Shown here: positions 12,454-22,700 of the stretch, in pieces | Numbering within the stretch: position 1 is the first letter of the stretch | Layout of the letters: every line of letters starts with the position of its first letter | Assembly (NCBI RefSeq): GCF_029168945.1 | Contig: NC_083607.1 | Coordinates: forward strand, 11,054,001 to 11,118,000 | DNA: 64,000 bases | Source: Cannabis sativa | Lineage: Eukaryota > Streptophyta > Magnoliopsida > Rosales > Cannabaceae | Direction: 5' to 3' | Translations under genes and position numbers: made by a program | The notes under the pieces: model-generated | The model's input: the letters and a program-made list of their open reading frames with translations, nothing else | Databases searched by the model: none | Told to the model about the DNA's origin: nothing

Positions 12454-12931
12454 TTTATTTAGCTAATAGAATTATTGTTGAACTTTTGTCAAATGATACT
12501 TCCATCTGCACACCACAGAAATTAAATAGAAACTATCAAATAATTTAGAAATGGACTAAGGTTTTCGGACAGTAACTAACGACAGACAGTTCTAGTACAA
12601 CCGAAATCTAAACTTTACGTACAAATTAATTACAACTTTTCTTATTTACTTTTTAGTCCCTAATTTGTTGTTATTTAGAAGATGACCCATACAACAAAGC
12701 TAGCTAGCTCAGTAAATTTATTATTATTTTTTTCTTTTTCCTTTGTTCTGTACTCAACTATCTGATTTGAGCCCCATAGATCTTTTCTTGGGGATTTCGG
12801 CTGAAAATGGAGGAATTTGGGGTTTTGATACTCAAAATCTAGGGTTTCAGTTAGGGCATTGGTCTGGGACGTAGGGCATACTGGTTTTTTAGTTAATATA
12901 TTCATAATTTTGCTGAGCTCGATAAGAGGAG

Positions 12932-14812
12932 ATGAAGCAGTTGGTAGGGAGACCAGGTTCTGGGAGTGGCTTAGTACTCCGATTAGGGCAAGTTATTTGT
13001 GCTGCTGCTTCCATCGGAATCATGGTCTCTGCTAATGGCTTCGCTACTTTTACTGCTTTTTGGTACTTTTCTAATATTATTTAATTATTTTAATTTGTTT
13101 GAATTTATATGGTTCGGGGAAATTATCTTCTTGGGAGTTTCGGTTTTTTCTATTATGCATGTCAGTTTGGATGGAAAATTAAATTAATTGGATATGTACG
13201 CGTTGTGGGTTAATCTTCTATTCTAACTGAATTGTAGTTATATTCATGGTTGATTTCAAACGTGTTCATACACCAATGTGTTCTATTCTAAGGTGTAATG
13301 CTGAAACATTAGGACACACAATCATAGTTATAGTTGCGAAAAGTATTTTAGTTTAATTGAAATGTATTACAATTTGTTTTCACTGATTCTTACTCTATAC
13401 ATGTTCCTAGACGTCTTTTTAGTCAGGATACTGATGTTTTGAGAATTGACAGTGAAGACCCAAAATTTTAAGCATTTGTATTATCTCATCGAAGTCAGTT
13501 TTATGCTTTTGGACTCTTATTTTGGAGAGTTGAAAGTATACAAGCAGCTTTTTTCAACCTTCTTTACAAATAAGTTTAGTATTTGAGTTAATTCAGGCTG
13601 TAGATTTTTTTTTCCTTGTCATGATGGCGCTGTTAACTTGATATGTGAAAAGGTGTAAGCTGGTTCATTAAAATTGTACTTTGGCACATGCACTACCTTG
13701 ATTATTATGGGCGAGATTTTGATAATTTATATAATTTCAGGACTAGAAATACAGATATCAAAATCAAATGCTCTTATATGGTCTATTCTGCTGGTTTGAA
13801 ATCTTTATTGGATTTTTATCATTTATTTATTTTTCATGATGGATTTCTGCTACTCAGATTCAGGTTCAAATTGCTAAGTAAACTGCTCAAAGTTAAAAAA
13901 AATTCTCATAGAAATGTTAAACAATGTTCTATTGTGTATCCCCTCTAACTAGACTACCAAGAGCTTCTATGTTTATTCTTGTACTCAATTTTTTTCGTCC
14001 TTGAATTCAGCTATTTGATTGCATCAATGGGACTTCAAGTCCTGTGGAGCTTAGGACTGGCATGTCTTGATGTTTATGCTTTGAGGAGAAAGAGGGACCT
14101 CCAAAATCCAATCCTAGTCAGCCTGTTTGTTGTTGGAGATTGGGTATCTTACTCATTTCTTATATGTCATAGCATTTCTTTGCCACAAAGAAATCTCTAA
14201 TCATTATCATGTGGATCATATGCCTAATTTTTGTCTTAAATTTGAGAGATGATTTTGACTAATCTGTTAAATCCTGCTGGACTTTTTATGTTGACATTTG
14301 CTATCTCTATTGTCACAACTTTAAAATGTTGTGGTCCTTGTTTTCTTCCATTATCAGCATCTCAGTGATCATTCTTAAAAAGCTGGCATTCATATCCTCA
14401 CAGTAGATCAGACAACAATTATATAATCATTAGTGTGAATCAAATACTGGCATTTCATTTTGTTTCCCCCTCTTAGATGGATAAATTGAAACTAGCTTCC
14501 TCCTCATTGGTCTTTGTGTTATTGTTGATGTGCCACTTTTTCATTGGCTGGTTAATGAGCCTTAACACATAATAAGAAGGATAATTCTGGCTTTCACATA
14601 TGGTGCAGGTTACAGCTACATTATCACTGGCAGCTGCAAGCTCTTCAGCAGGGATTGTAGTTCTATATGCGAAAGACATGAATTTCTGCACAGCTCAATT
14701 TCATCTCCCATGCAGCAACTTTCAGATTTCAGTTGCCTTGGCTTTCCTCACATGGGCTCTTATTGCCTTATCATCTCATGTGATGTTTTGGATCTTATTA
14801 ACTTCAGTTTGA
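12932..14812 (+). CDS. CASP-like membrane protein (CASPL5B type), three exons
   Basis: Predicted exons are 12932-13062, 14011-14143 and 14609-14812, all with GT-AG borders and phases that join to 155 codons plus TGA. The product starts [13 protein letters not shown]. It then has about four hydrophobic helices: one in exon 1, one in exon 2 ([19 protein letters not shown]) and two in exon 3 ([15 protein letters not shown] and [17 protein letters not shown]). It has the short cytosolic ends and the exon 2 and 3 motifs of the CASP-like family, subfamily 5B. The usual family length is about 150-155 residues. CASP relatives are small four-helix plasma-membrane proteins; Casparian-strip CASPs build membrane scaffolds, but the 5B group has no firmly known role. 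Intron 1 is 948 bp and intron 2 is 465 bp. It appears intact. I chose the start because it is the first ATG in frame and the residues after it fit the family N-terminus. Confidence 0.88.
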
Positions 14813-15229
14813 AAGACTGTTGCGTACCTGCCTCATTATCAAGACAAGTGCTACAGTTCTATAGCAAGCAATTACTGGCTTCAACAGTCTTTGGGGATCT
14901 CTCTCATTCAGTTGCATCATCTTTGTGTGTGAGCGCAACCTTGTCCACGATCAACCTGCGCTGCACCCTCGTTTCATAGGGCTCCATCCATTTATTATTA
15001 ATCTCAAGTTTGGAGCTGATCTATCAAAAGGAGGCACATTTGGATTCAAGTTTTACTTGCTGTAGATTCTAAATTTTACATTGTTATATACTTGTGATGA
15101 ACAAAGACGGTAATGAAACAAAATTTTGTGTAACTCTCCCATATGTTTGCAGAAGTTGTATTATCTCTTGAAATGATGTGTAAGCGTCATGCAAATGAAA
15201 TGACATTGATACTTTGTCAAACTCTCACT
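14813..15229 (+). other. Likely 3' UTR and downstream flank of the CASP-like gene
   Basis: This follows the TGA directly. It is mixed-composition sequence without further coding similarity; open frames in it are in other frames of the last exon or random. It ends at a MITE. Confidence 0.5.
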
Positions 15230-15812
15230 TAGGGGTGGCGAAATTGATTTTGACATGACACACGAACACGACACGAATTGTACGGGTTAGGGTTAGGAAA
15301 ATTAGATGTAGGTTAAAAATAGGTCGACACGACTTGACACGAAATAGAAACGGGTCAAATACGATACGATTCGCTTAACTCGAATTTGATACGATTTTTT
15401 TAAAATAAAATAAAAGAAATAATTATTAAGAACAATATAATTATATATATTTAGTGATTTAATGTTAAATTATAAAATTTTAATTTTTTTTTTTTTTTAC
15501 ATAAAATTGAAAATATTTTAATTTTTTAATTTTTATTATGTATACATAACAAGTTATATATACATAAATGTATATAAATTTTTTAATAAAATCTAAATCT
15601 ACTATTTTTTTCTACAACTTCATCTTTAATAACAGAAAAATGGGTTAAAGTAGCTCAACACGAACACGACACGATTTTTTACGGCTCGATTTAGGATTGA
15701 AAAAATTAAAGACGAGTCAAAAAATAAGTCGACATGCCTGACACGAAATATAGAAATGGGTCACCTAAAATATGAGATAAACACGATACGATGACACGTC
15801 TTGTCACCCCTA
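15230..15812. mobile_element. hAT-like MITE
   Basis: The termini TAGGGGTGGC and GTCACCCCTA are near-perfect inverted repeats over 583 bp. The interior holds repeated ACACGA phrases in both halves, no coding sequence and a very AT-rich middle. Flanks are TCTCACT- and TCTCCTCT-like, so an 8-bp duplication is at best imperfect. Type and ends are inferred from the termini. Confidence 0.6.
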
Positions 15813-16421
15813 TCTCCTCTATATCATGAATGCATGGTTAATTATTAATTAGAACAAATTCTCTATTCTGAAATCGACTTATCTTATTGTAGGGCCGTTT
15901 GGATTTGACTTGCTTTAAGGTGGTAGCTGTGACTTTATGATCTAACATTAATATACACCACATTAAAGATACCCTCAATTACAAATCAGTTCCAAACATT
16001 GACATAAAAAGAATTAGACTAATTCTGAGTGGTTTCTAAAATTCCATATCATTAAGGGCTCGTTTGGATCCCTGTATAAGGGTTCTGTATTGTATTAAAT
16101 TATAAGAGTACAATGTTTGGGTAGGACCTTGTATTGTAATAGATATTACAGTCTTAATTTTTAATACAATCTATCCTGTATTATTCTATGCTGAATAAAA
16201 ACAGTGTATAAGATTGTATTGTATTATTTTGGACGGTGTTAGCCAGTACTCTCCCTCTCACCCAAACTTCTTCGTTTTCCCGTTCAGCCATCGATTCTCT
16301 GGCCGATTTAGCCTGGATTTCTCGGTGAAGAGGTTCTCCGGCAGATCGATCTCTCAGATTCATTTCTCAGTGAAAAGCAACTTCATCTTCTCTAGCATAT
16401 CAATGGCTCAGATTCATTTGG

Positions 16422-16424
<3 letters not shown>

Positions 16425-16479
<55 letters not shown>
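16425..16479 (+). repeat. (TC)n microsatellite in H1
   Basis: About 27 TC units just downstream of an ATG in the 5' part of H1. The open frame through it encodes only serine-leucine repeats and is not a gene. A similar tract lies in a comparable 5' position in H2. Confidence 0.95.
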
Positions 16480-16480
<1 letters not shown>

Positions 16481-17719
16481 ATTCTTCTGGTATGTGTGTG
16501 TATCTCTTTCCCTAATTTACCATTGTCATCATTCCCTTTTCCCCTTCATAGACCAGGTGTGCTGTCCGCTGCTAGCACTCAATTCTTCTCTGTACAACCC
16601 AGAAAGAGCCGAGGTTCTGCTATTTTGCTTTAGGTGAGTTATCAATTTTTCGTATTTGTAGTTTATTCTACTTTTGATATTTCATTGTATTAATTGTAAT
16701 GTTGTTGGGACTTGTTTCAATTTTGTTCTGGTTTTCTCTTTGACCCAAAGCCATATTATTAATTAGCCAATCTAAGCCTTAGTGGGTTTGAATTTGACTA
16801 TACTGTTCAAATTTCGTATGAATCTCAGATTTCGTAGTTTGTGAATTCATCTTCTTTTTCCTACGGTTTTGATATCTGATTTGATAGAGTTTGAAATTGA
16901 ATCCCTTTTATTTATTTATTTATTTTTTGGGAATCAAACTATTTATATGGGAGTGTCTAGAACCATAGAAATTATCTCTGTTGTCATGTTGGCTATGCTA
17001 TTAGTACACATCCTTTTGAACCTTAATTAAATAAGGTCACTCTGAGTTTGAACATATTTGTGCTAAATCTCCTGCACTGCAGTCAATCTAGAGTAAGAAT
17101 GAAAATGGTAATAATCTATTTTCCATCCAAGTAATGTGGTTTTCTAAGGGCTCAGTAATAATAACTTTATTATTTGGTGTAATTTATTTAATAGAGTTTG
17201 GGTTCTCCTATCCTGTAATAGCTAGTTGTTAATCTATTCTTTTTTGTTGTTTATTGTTTACTTCAAACAAAAGGTGGGTTGGGTTGGGCAATGCCATGTC
17301 AGTATTTGTCCCCAAAAGCTTTTTTTAGCTTTTGGTTATGGTAATTAGAGGTTAAGTTTGATCATTTTTAGAGGGTAAAATGTTGTTCCCTGGTATTTAT
17401 TGTAAAGGGGCTTACTACTGGCTTTGTAGGAGAATGAATGGGGTTATGAGAAATAGGTTAATGATTCTTTGTTTTGAGATGTGTGATGAGAAATTTGGTG
17501 TTATATCAATACCAATACCATGTTCCAATGAAGAAGAGTTTATATTGGGAGAATGGAATGAATCAGTTGTAATGTTCATGTAAGAAAAATTGAGCCTGAA
17601 AGATGTGAGCCTAAATCTCCATTGGCCATATATTCATAGATAAGTGCCAATTCGTTCCCTTCGTTGAAATAACCAACAAGGCTAGTCAAGTTTCTGTGAT
17701 AAACTTTCATAACAAGTTG

Positions 17720-18345
17720 AACCAACAATGAAAGTGGTCGATGTTGATGGTGTTTATGTCAAACCTTTTGAAACTGATGTTGTTATCATAGCCTCAGGAC
17801 AATCCACAAATGTTATTCTCAACACCAAATTTGAGTACCCAAATGCCACATTCCTCATGATTATTAGGCTATTTTCACCAGGTCACCCTTTTGACAATAC
17901 CACATCTGCAGGAATCTTAGAATATGAATTTACTAACCCAAACCTTACAATCCCATGGCAGAAACTTCAACTCATGAATCCATCAGTCTTGCATGACCAA
18001 AATGACACTTCATTCGCAACAAAATTTAGCAATAAACTTCGTAGTTTAGCCAATTCACAGTTCCCAACTAATGTACCTAAAAAAATTGATAAATATTTTC
18101 TCTTCACAGCTGGGCTTGGAACTAGTCCATGTTAACATAACAAAACATGTCAAGGCCCAAATGGGGCCAAATTTGCTTCATCAGTGAATAATATTTCTTT
18201 TGTACTCCCAACCACTACTTCACTCCTTCAAGCTCATTTTTTAGGTCAATCTAAAGGGGTTTATAGTCCTGATTTTCCTAGTGTTCCCCTTTTCCCATTT
18301 AATTATACAGGAAATCCACCAAGTACTGATGCTAAAATTGGAACA
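17720..18345 (+). pseudogene. Captured laccase exon fragment inside H1
   Basis: Laccases are secreted multicopper oxidases of the plant cell wall. The frame from 17728 matches the second-cupredoxin region: VYVKPFETDVVIIASGQ, PNATFLM, TSAGILEYEF, DTSFATKFSNKLRSLA, then a segment with FLFTAGLGTSPC. A TAA at 18133 interrupts it. It then resumes in the same frame to about 18330 with [26 protein letters not shown] and [15 protein letters not shown]. The copper-binding histidine motifs at both ends of a laccase are missing, and so is the signal peptide. It looks like one exon taken up by the transposon, then decayed. Confidence 0.85.
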
Positions 18346-18639
18346 ATACTCCTCTTTTTCTTCTCCGTATTCTCACACTTAGATGAGACACATAGATGTG
18401 GATTTTCTCCCACACTATAGATTATTATAATATTAATGTAGAAAAATTAATAATAAACTATATAGTATTGTAGTTCTAGCTCATTATTCATACACTAATG
18501 ATACATCTTATTGTTTGCTAATAAACTGTATAGTACTGTAATTTTTCATGATAATATAGTTTTTGCTTTAGTGTCTATGGTTGTTATATGACATTTTATA
18601 TGTACATGGAATGCTATTAATAGATATGGATATGCAACA

Positions 18640-18818
18640 TTAACTTGGAGTTGGCTAAGGAGTTGAAATCGATGGGACTTTCGGTTGATGATCAACTTGA
18701 TGCATTGACGTACATGTTGAAGAAGCCAGAATATGTAGCAACCTTCAAGTCAATAGATGGAGAAATTCGAGAGCCTTTTGTGACAAGAGTTCTCAGAGAA
18801 GTTAGATCAAGTCGTTGA
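18640..18818 (+). pseudogene. Possible Harbinger ORF1 (Myb/SANT-like) C-terminal remnant
   Basis: An open stretch, not starting with ATG, reads LAKELKSMGLSVDDQLDA and ends at TGA (18816-18818). The pattern of a short helix before the end resembles C-termini of the Myb/SANT-like proteins that PIF/Harbinger elements encode beside the transposase. This is a resemblance from memory only. Confidence 0.35.
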
Positions 18819-18820
18819 TA

Positions 18821-18972
18821 GAGAACTTTGGTTTTATTGGTTGAACTTTAATGTGGTCGGTTGAACTTTGATTTGGTCGGTTGAACTTTAGTTTTATTGG
18901 TTGAACTTTGATTTGGTCAGTTGAACTTTGGTTTTATTGGTTGAACTTTGATTTGGTCGGTTGAACTTTGAC
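18821..18972 (+). repeat. 20-bp minisatellite with a 40-bp higher-order pattern
   Basis: About eight 20-bp units of the form TTGAACTTTGATTTGGTCGG. Over most of the array two variants, ending GGTTTTATTGG-like or GATTTGGTCGG-like, alternate, which suggests growth in 40-bp steps. Confidence 0.88.
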
Positions 18973-19300
18973 GGTGCTACAAGGTTTATTTTAGTTATGT
19001 AAACTTTATTTTTTTAAAAAAAAAAAATTGGTTACTTTTTTATGACAATTTATTTAGAATTGACATTAATATTCGGGTTATAATCACGTTTTTTTTTTTT
19101 AAAAAAAAAGTTAATATTTTTAGTTGATTTATTTTTTTTTTTAATTTTTTTCAATATTTCAACATTTTTAATTTCTTTTTTTTTTTTTGAAAAAAATAGT
19201 GTCTTTAATTTTTTTTTAGTTATTAATTTTTTTTTTTCAGTTCTTATTTGATTTTTTTAAGTTTTGCAAAATTTTTAACTAATACAATACAATACAAATG
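18973..19300. other. Homopolymer-rich stretch of H1
   Basis: Long T and A runs (for example 19091-19108 and 19180-19189) with no coding signal. It leads into the TACAAT-rich subterminal repeat of H1. Confidence 0.6.
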
Positions 19301-19630
19301 TGATCCAAACATTGTATAATTTAATACAACACTAATACAATTCAATGCCAAACATAGTATTGTATTAAAATTATACAATCCAATCCAATGCAATACAACC
19401 CAATACATTACAATACAATACAATACGGCGTACCAAACGAGCCCTAAGTTTATTAGAAATTACATTTGCATGCTATTATCTTCTTCTATTCACCAATAAC
19501 AAATAACATAAATACATTATTCTGGTCCTGTATCTAATCCATACAGTCAAAAAGAGAAAAGGGAAACTAAAAACGTTGTTGCTACATGAAATCCATTTTG
19601 AGATGTCTATACCAAATGTCATCAGAATCG

Positions 19631-21242
19631 TCACATAACGATCTCTGGCTTCAAAATGCTTGATTTAATCTCTTTGTGTGGGAGGACAACACCTCCATTA
19701 CTATAAACTTCATCAGCTATATGAACATCTTCTCCTAAGATTGTCATGTTCTCTATCCTAGCCCACCTGCCAACAGTCGAATGCCATCCAATGATACTGC
19801 TGGAAATGCAAGCATGCTTCTTGATTCGAACTCCACGCATTACAGTACAGTTTGAGAGTCTGACACCTGGCTCGATTTCGCATCCTGGACCAATGGCTAC
19901 ATCTGGCCCAATGAGGCATCCTTCTCCAATCACAGCACTCTCATCCACCAAAACATTTCCTATAATGTGTGATCCTCTGACCAACTTAGAGGATGATTTT
20001 TTCCGCAAGGAGTCTAAGTATAGTCTTAAACCAGTTATGTAGTCCTTTGGCTGTCCAATGTCCATCCAAAACCCAGGCAGGACCATAGCATACAGCTTCT
20101 TTTCTGCTGCAATCTTAGGGAAGACCTCTTTCTCAATTGAGGTTGGTTTCAGCTCAATCCGATCAAGAACTGATGGGTTAAGCAAGTAGATTCCAGCATT
20201 AATCTTGTTGCCTACAAATATCTTCGGTTTCTCTACAAACTTTTCAACTTTCCCTGTAGTTCCATCCATAACTACCACACCATACTTGGATGGTTCATCT
20301 ACCTAAGACAAAATGGTAATTTTTCCCTTCAGTAGGAGTCAATATGCTTTATGTCAATAACTTATAGCATGTAAGTTGGATTTAAATTACCTTGGTTACC
20401 ATAATGGAAGCCTCTCCTCCGTGACTCTTGTGGAATTCGATCATTTCTTTTAACGGGTACTCGCTAATTACATCACTGTTAAGGACAAAGAAGGGCTCTC
20501 CAGAGTTATCTATCAATTTATCCCTGGCAAGAGCCAACGGACCAGCTGTGCCAAGTGGTTCAGTTTCTTGTGAGCAAGTAATCCTGATATCGAGCTTTTT
20601 CTCAAAATCTTTCAAAAAATTAAGCATAACCTGAAACAACAGTGTAAAAAGAATGTATATTTATCCTTCATAAGCATCCATAATTGTAGCAGAAAAAACT
20701 AATTCTATATCTATTTTGCTCATTGTACCTCTGGTTGATAATTGATGGCCAGAACAACTTCAGTTACTCCAATAGCTTTGAGAGCTTCAATCTTGTTACA
20801 CAAATTCAGAAAGATGATAAATGAGTTTATGTGTCACAAGGGAAGTGAATACAAGCAAGCAAACATCAGCAATTGACCCCTGCATCACACACTCGCATCT
20901 CATATTTATAAAAAGGAGACGACAAAGAAAATGTGTCTCATATTTGTAAATTGAATGACTCCATTATTATAAAGACACAGACTTTTCAACATAACCGCAT
21001 ATAATTTGGATAAGAAACAACGTTAGCTAAAGATGGTCCCCCCCTACTTTGAAAGTAACTACAACACTGCCATAATCTAACACCCCCCAACCAAAAAAAA
21101 CGAGAGGAAAATACATAATTTAAAGTAAAACCTGATGCAATATCATGGGCTTGTTGGCAAAATCAACCAGTGGCTTTGGTACACTGAGAGTTAATGGCCG
21201 CAACCGGGTCCCAAACCCTCCAACAAGAATGAGTGCCTTCAT
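19631..21242 (-). CDS. CYT1: Mannose-1-phosphate guanylyltransferase (GDP-mannose pyrophosphorylase)
   Basis: Makes GDP-mannose from mannose 1-phosphate and GTP (EC 2.7.7.13) in the cytosol, feeding ascorbate, cell-wall, N-glycan and GPI-anchor synthesis. Coding exons on the minus strand are 21242-21132, 20791-20729, 20630-20391 and 20302-19631, with GT-AG borders. All introns are phase 0 and join to 361 codons plus TGA, the usual plant length. Exon 1 carries the nucleotidyltransferase signature [11 protein letters not shown] followed by [12 protein letters not shown]. Exon 3 holds [12 protein letters not shown] and LNSDV. Exon 4 has [17 protein letters not shown] and [13 protein letters not shown], then the left-handed beta-helix repeats (about residues 250-361). 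No stops or shifts are visible, so it should be functional. CYT1/VTC1 is the Arabidopsis name; orthology is inferred from similarity. Confidence 0.95.
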
Positions 21243-21281
21243 GGATAACAGACCAAAAAAACAAAAATTCTCTTTTGCTGC

Positions 21282-21890
21282 CTGCAATGCTGCAAAAAGT
21301 GAATATCCAAGTTCCATCCATCACAGTCAACCTAAAGCAAAACCAATTTCAAACACTTGAAACCATAAAAAGAAAAAGAAGAAGAAAAATTTAACCCAAC
21401 AAAAATTAATGAAATATATGATAAAATTTCAATTGCAACCAACTCTTTATTGATAATAAAAACACACACACATACACACATTTTCCTGTCAAATCATTTT
21501 GGATTTGGATAACTGGTCACCTTAAGAATATGCAACTATGATTAGCTACAAGAAAAACAATGTAAAGAAAAACTAATTGATAATACACACTAAATTTGAT
21601 GAATAAGCTGGTGAAGAAAATGGCCCAACACTCGAATCGATCACAATGACAAATCAATATTATGGTCGAAATTCAATTTGCTGTAAGGACAATGAACAGA
21701 TCTGAGTAATACACACGGGGCGAATAACAAAAACTTACAGGCGTTAAAGCAAGAAGGTAGCTTCGATTGCAGCAAAGCAAATCTATTGAATTTTGTTACA
21801 GAAAAACAAAGCTTTTGAATGAGTCTCTTTTCAAGTTCAGAGACTCGAGACGCTCTCTTTATGTAAGTCTTAGTTTTCGTCACCTTCACA
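21282..21890 (-). promoter_or_regulatory. 5' UTR of GMPP with a probable leader intron
   Basis: On the minus strand a good donor (CT|GTAAGTTT, intron from 21738) and two candidate acceptors (TTTTTGCAG ending at 21290, or TTGCAG ending at 21282) lie upstream of the ATG at 21242. This gives a leader intron of about 450 bp and a first non-coding exon at about 21739-21890. An ATG at 21317 lies inside this intron, which argues against it as the start. The transcription start is not determined. Confidence 0.6.
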
Positions 21891-21891
21891 G

Positions 21892-21897
<6 letters not shown>

Positions 21898-21930
<33 letters not shown>
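21898..21930. repeat. Run of 33 T
   Basis: Uninterrupted poly-T just upstream of the GMPP gene, read as poly-A on the gene's strand. No LINE or SINE body could be tied to it. Confidence 0.9.
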
Positions 21931-21933
<3 letters not shown>

Positions 21934-22700
21934 TCAAGAAAAAAATAATAATACTATAAAAATAATTTTAACTCGCCGTATAAATAAATATACTTTCAAA
22001 ATATTTTTTTCTTACAAATACCACTTACACACACCTTTAACATTCATGCTTCTTAGGCAACCATCGCACAACCATGCAGCAACCCAATGCAACCGAAACA
22101 AAAATTTAACCATAAAGAAAACCATCATTAATTCCGGCAACTTTACCTGAGAAGACGACTAGAATCAATCAAAACAAGGGTTGTTTCGAATTCATGAAAA
22201 AAGTGTAAAAAAAAACTACTACGAAACTAAAATTCAACAAGAAATCCAGTTTAATTTACATAAAATTAATGTCCTGACTTTAATTTTCAGAGTCATGAAA
22301 TGTAGATCTTAAAAAGTTAAACTAGAGTTCCCAAACAATCCAACTCAAGTATAATCCAAAAAAAAATTACATCAATACTATAGTAAAATATTTATCCTGG
22401 TGTATTTTCGTTGTTTTCCAAATTTCTAATAGTAAATTTATTCATATTAAATTATGAAGAGACATGTAGATAGAGTTACGTACGTGCAAACAATGTTTTG
22501 ATTTTTAATGTTTCATAATAGTTGCATGTGTAAGTGTTTTATATGTTTGTATGTGTAAGTGTTTTTATTATTGGTACAAATTCTATAATATTTAAAACTC
22601 TTCATAGAGTTATTATTACATAAACACTAGAAATTATTTCTATGTTTATAAATAATTGTTAATTCTAAAATAATTATTAAGAATTCGTTTAATAAAAGGA
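21931..22700. other. AT-rich intergenic DNA
   Basis: Likely upstream flank of GMPP, followed by AT-rich text with no coding similarity that I recognise. Confidence 0.5.

Larger units (their letters stand above)
16056..19444 (+). mobile_element. H1: PIF/Harbinger-type DNA transposon carrying host sequence
   Basis: The ends GGGCTCGTTTGG and CCAAACGAGCCC form a perfect 12-bp inverted repeat, flanked on both sides by TAA (16053-16055 and 19445-19447), the 3-bp duplication of PIF/Harbinger elements. Subterminal regions carry many TACAAT/ATTGTA words in inverted orientation. Inside are a (TC)n tract (16425-16479), a laccase fragment (about 17720-18345), a short piece resembling a Harbinger ORF1 C-terminus (about 18640-18818) and a 20-bp minisatellite (18821-18972). 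No DDE transposase is visible, so it would need one supplied in trans. Confidence 0.82.

Noticed and set aside
16214..16633. Open frame with a long Ser-Leu repeat
   Set aside because: It is a CT microsatellite read as codons. The same happens at 44131-44352 and 51886-52117.
17728..18420. Working laccase gene
   Set aside because: It has an internal TAA and lacks the signal peptide and the copper-binding ends. It lies wholly inside a transposon.
21120..21317. Upstream in-frame ATG (21317) as the GMPP start
   Set aside because: It lies inside the probable leader intron. The ATG at 21242 gives the conserved MKALILVGG start and the standard length.
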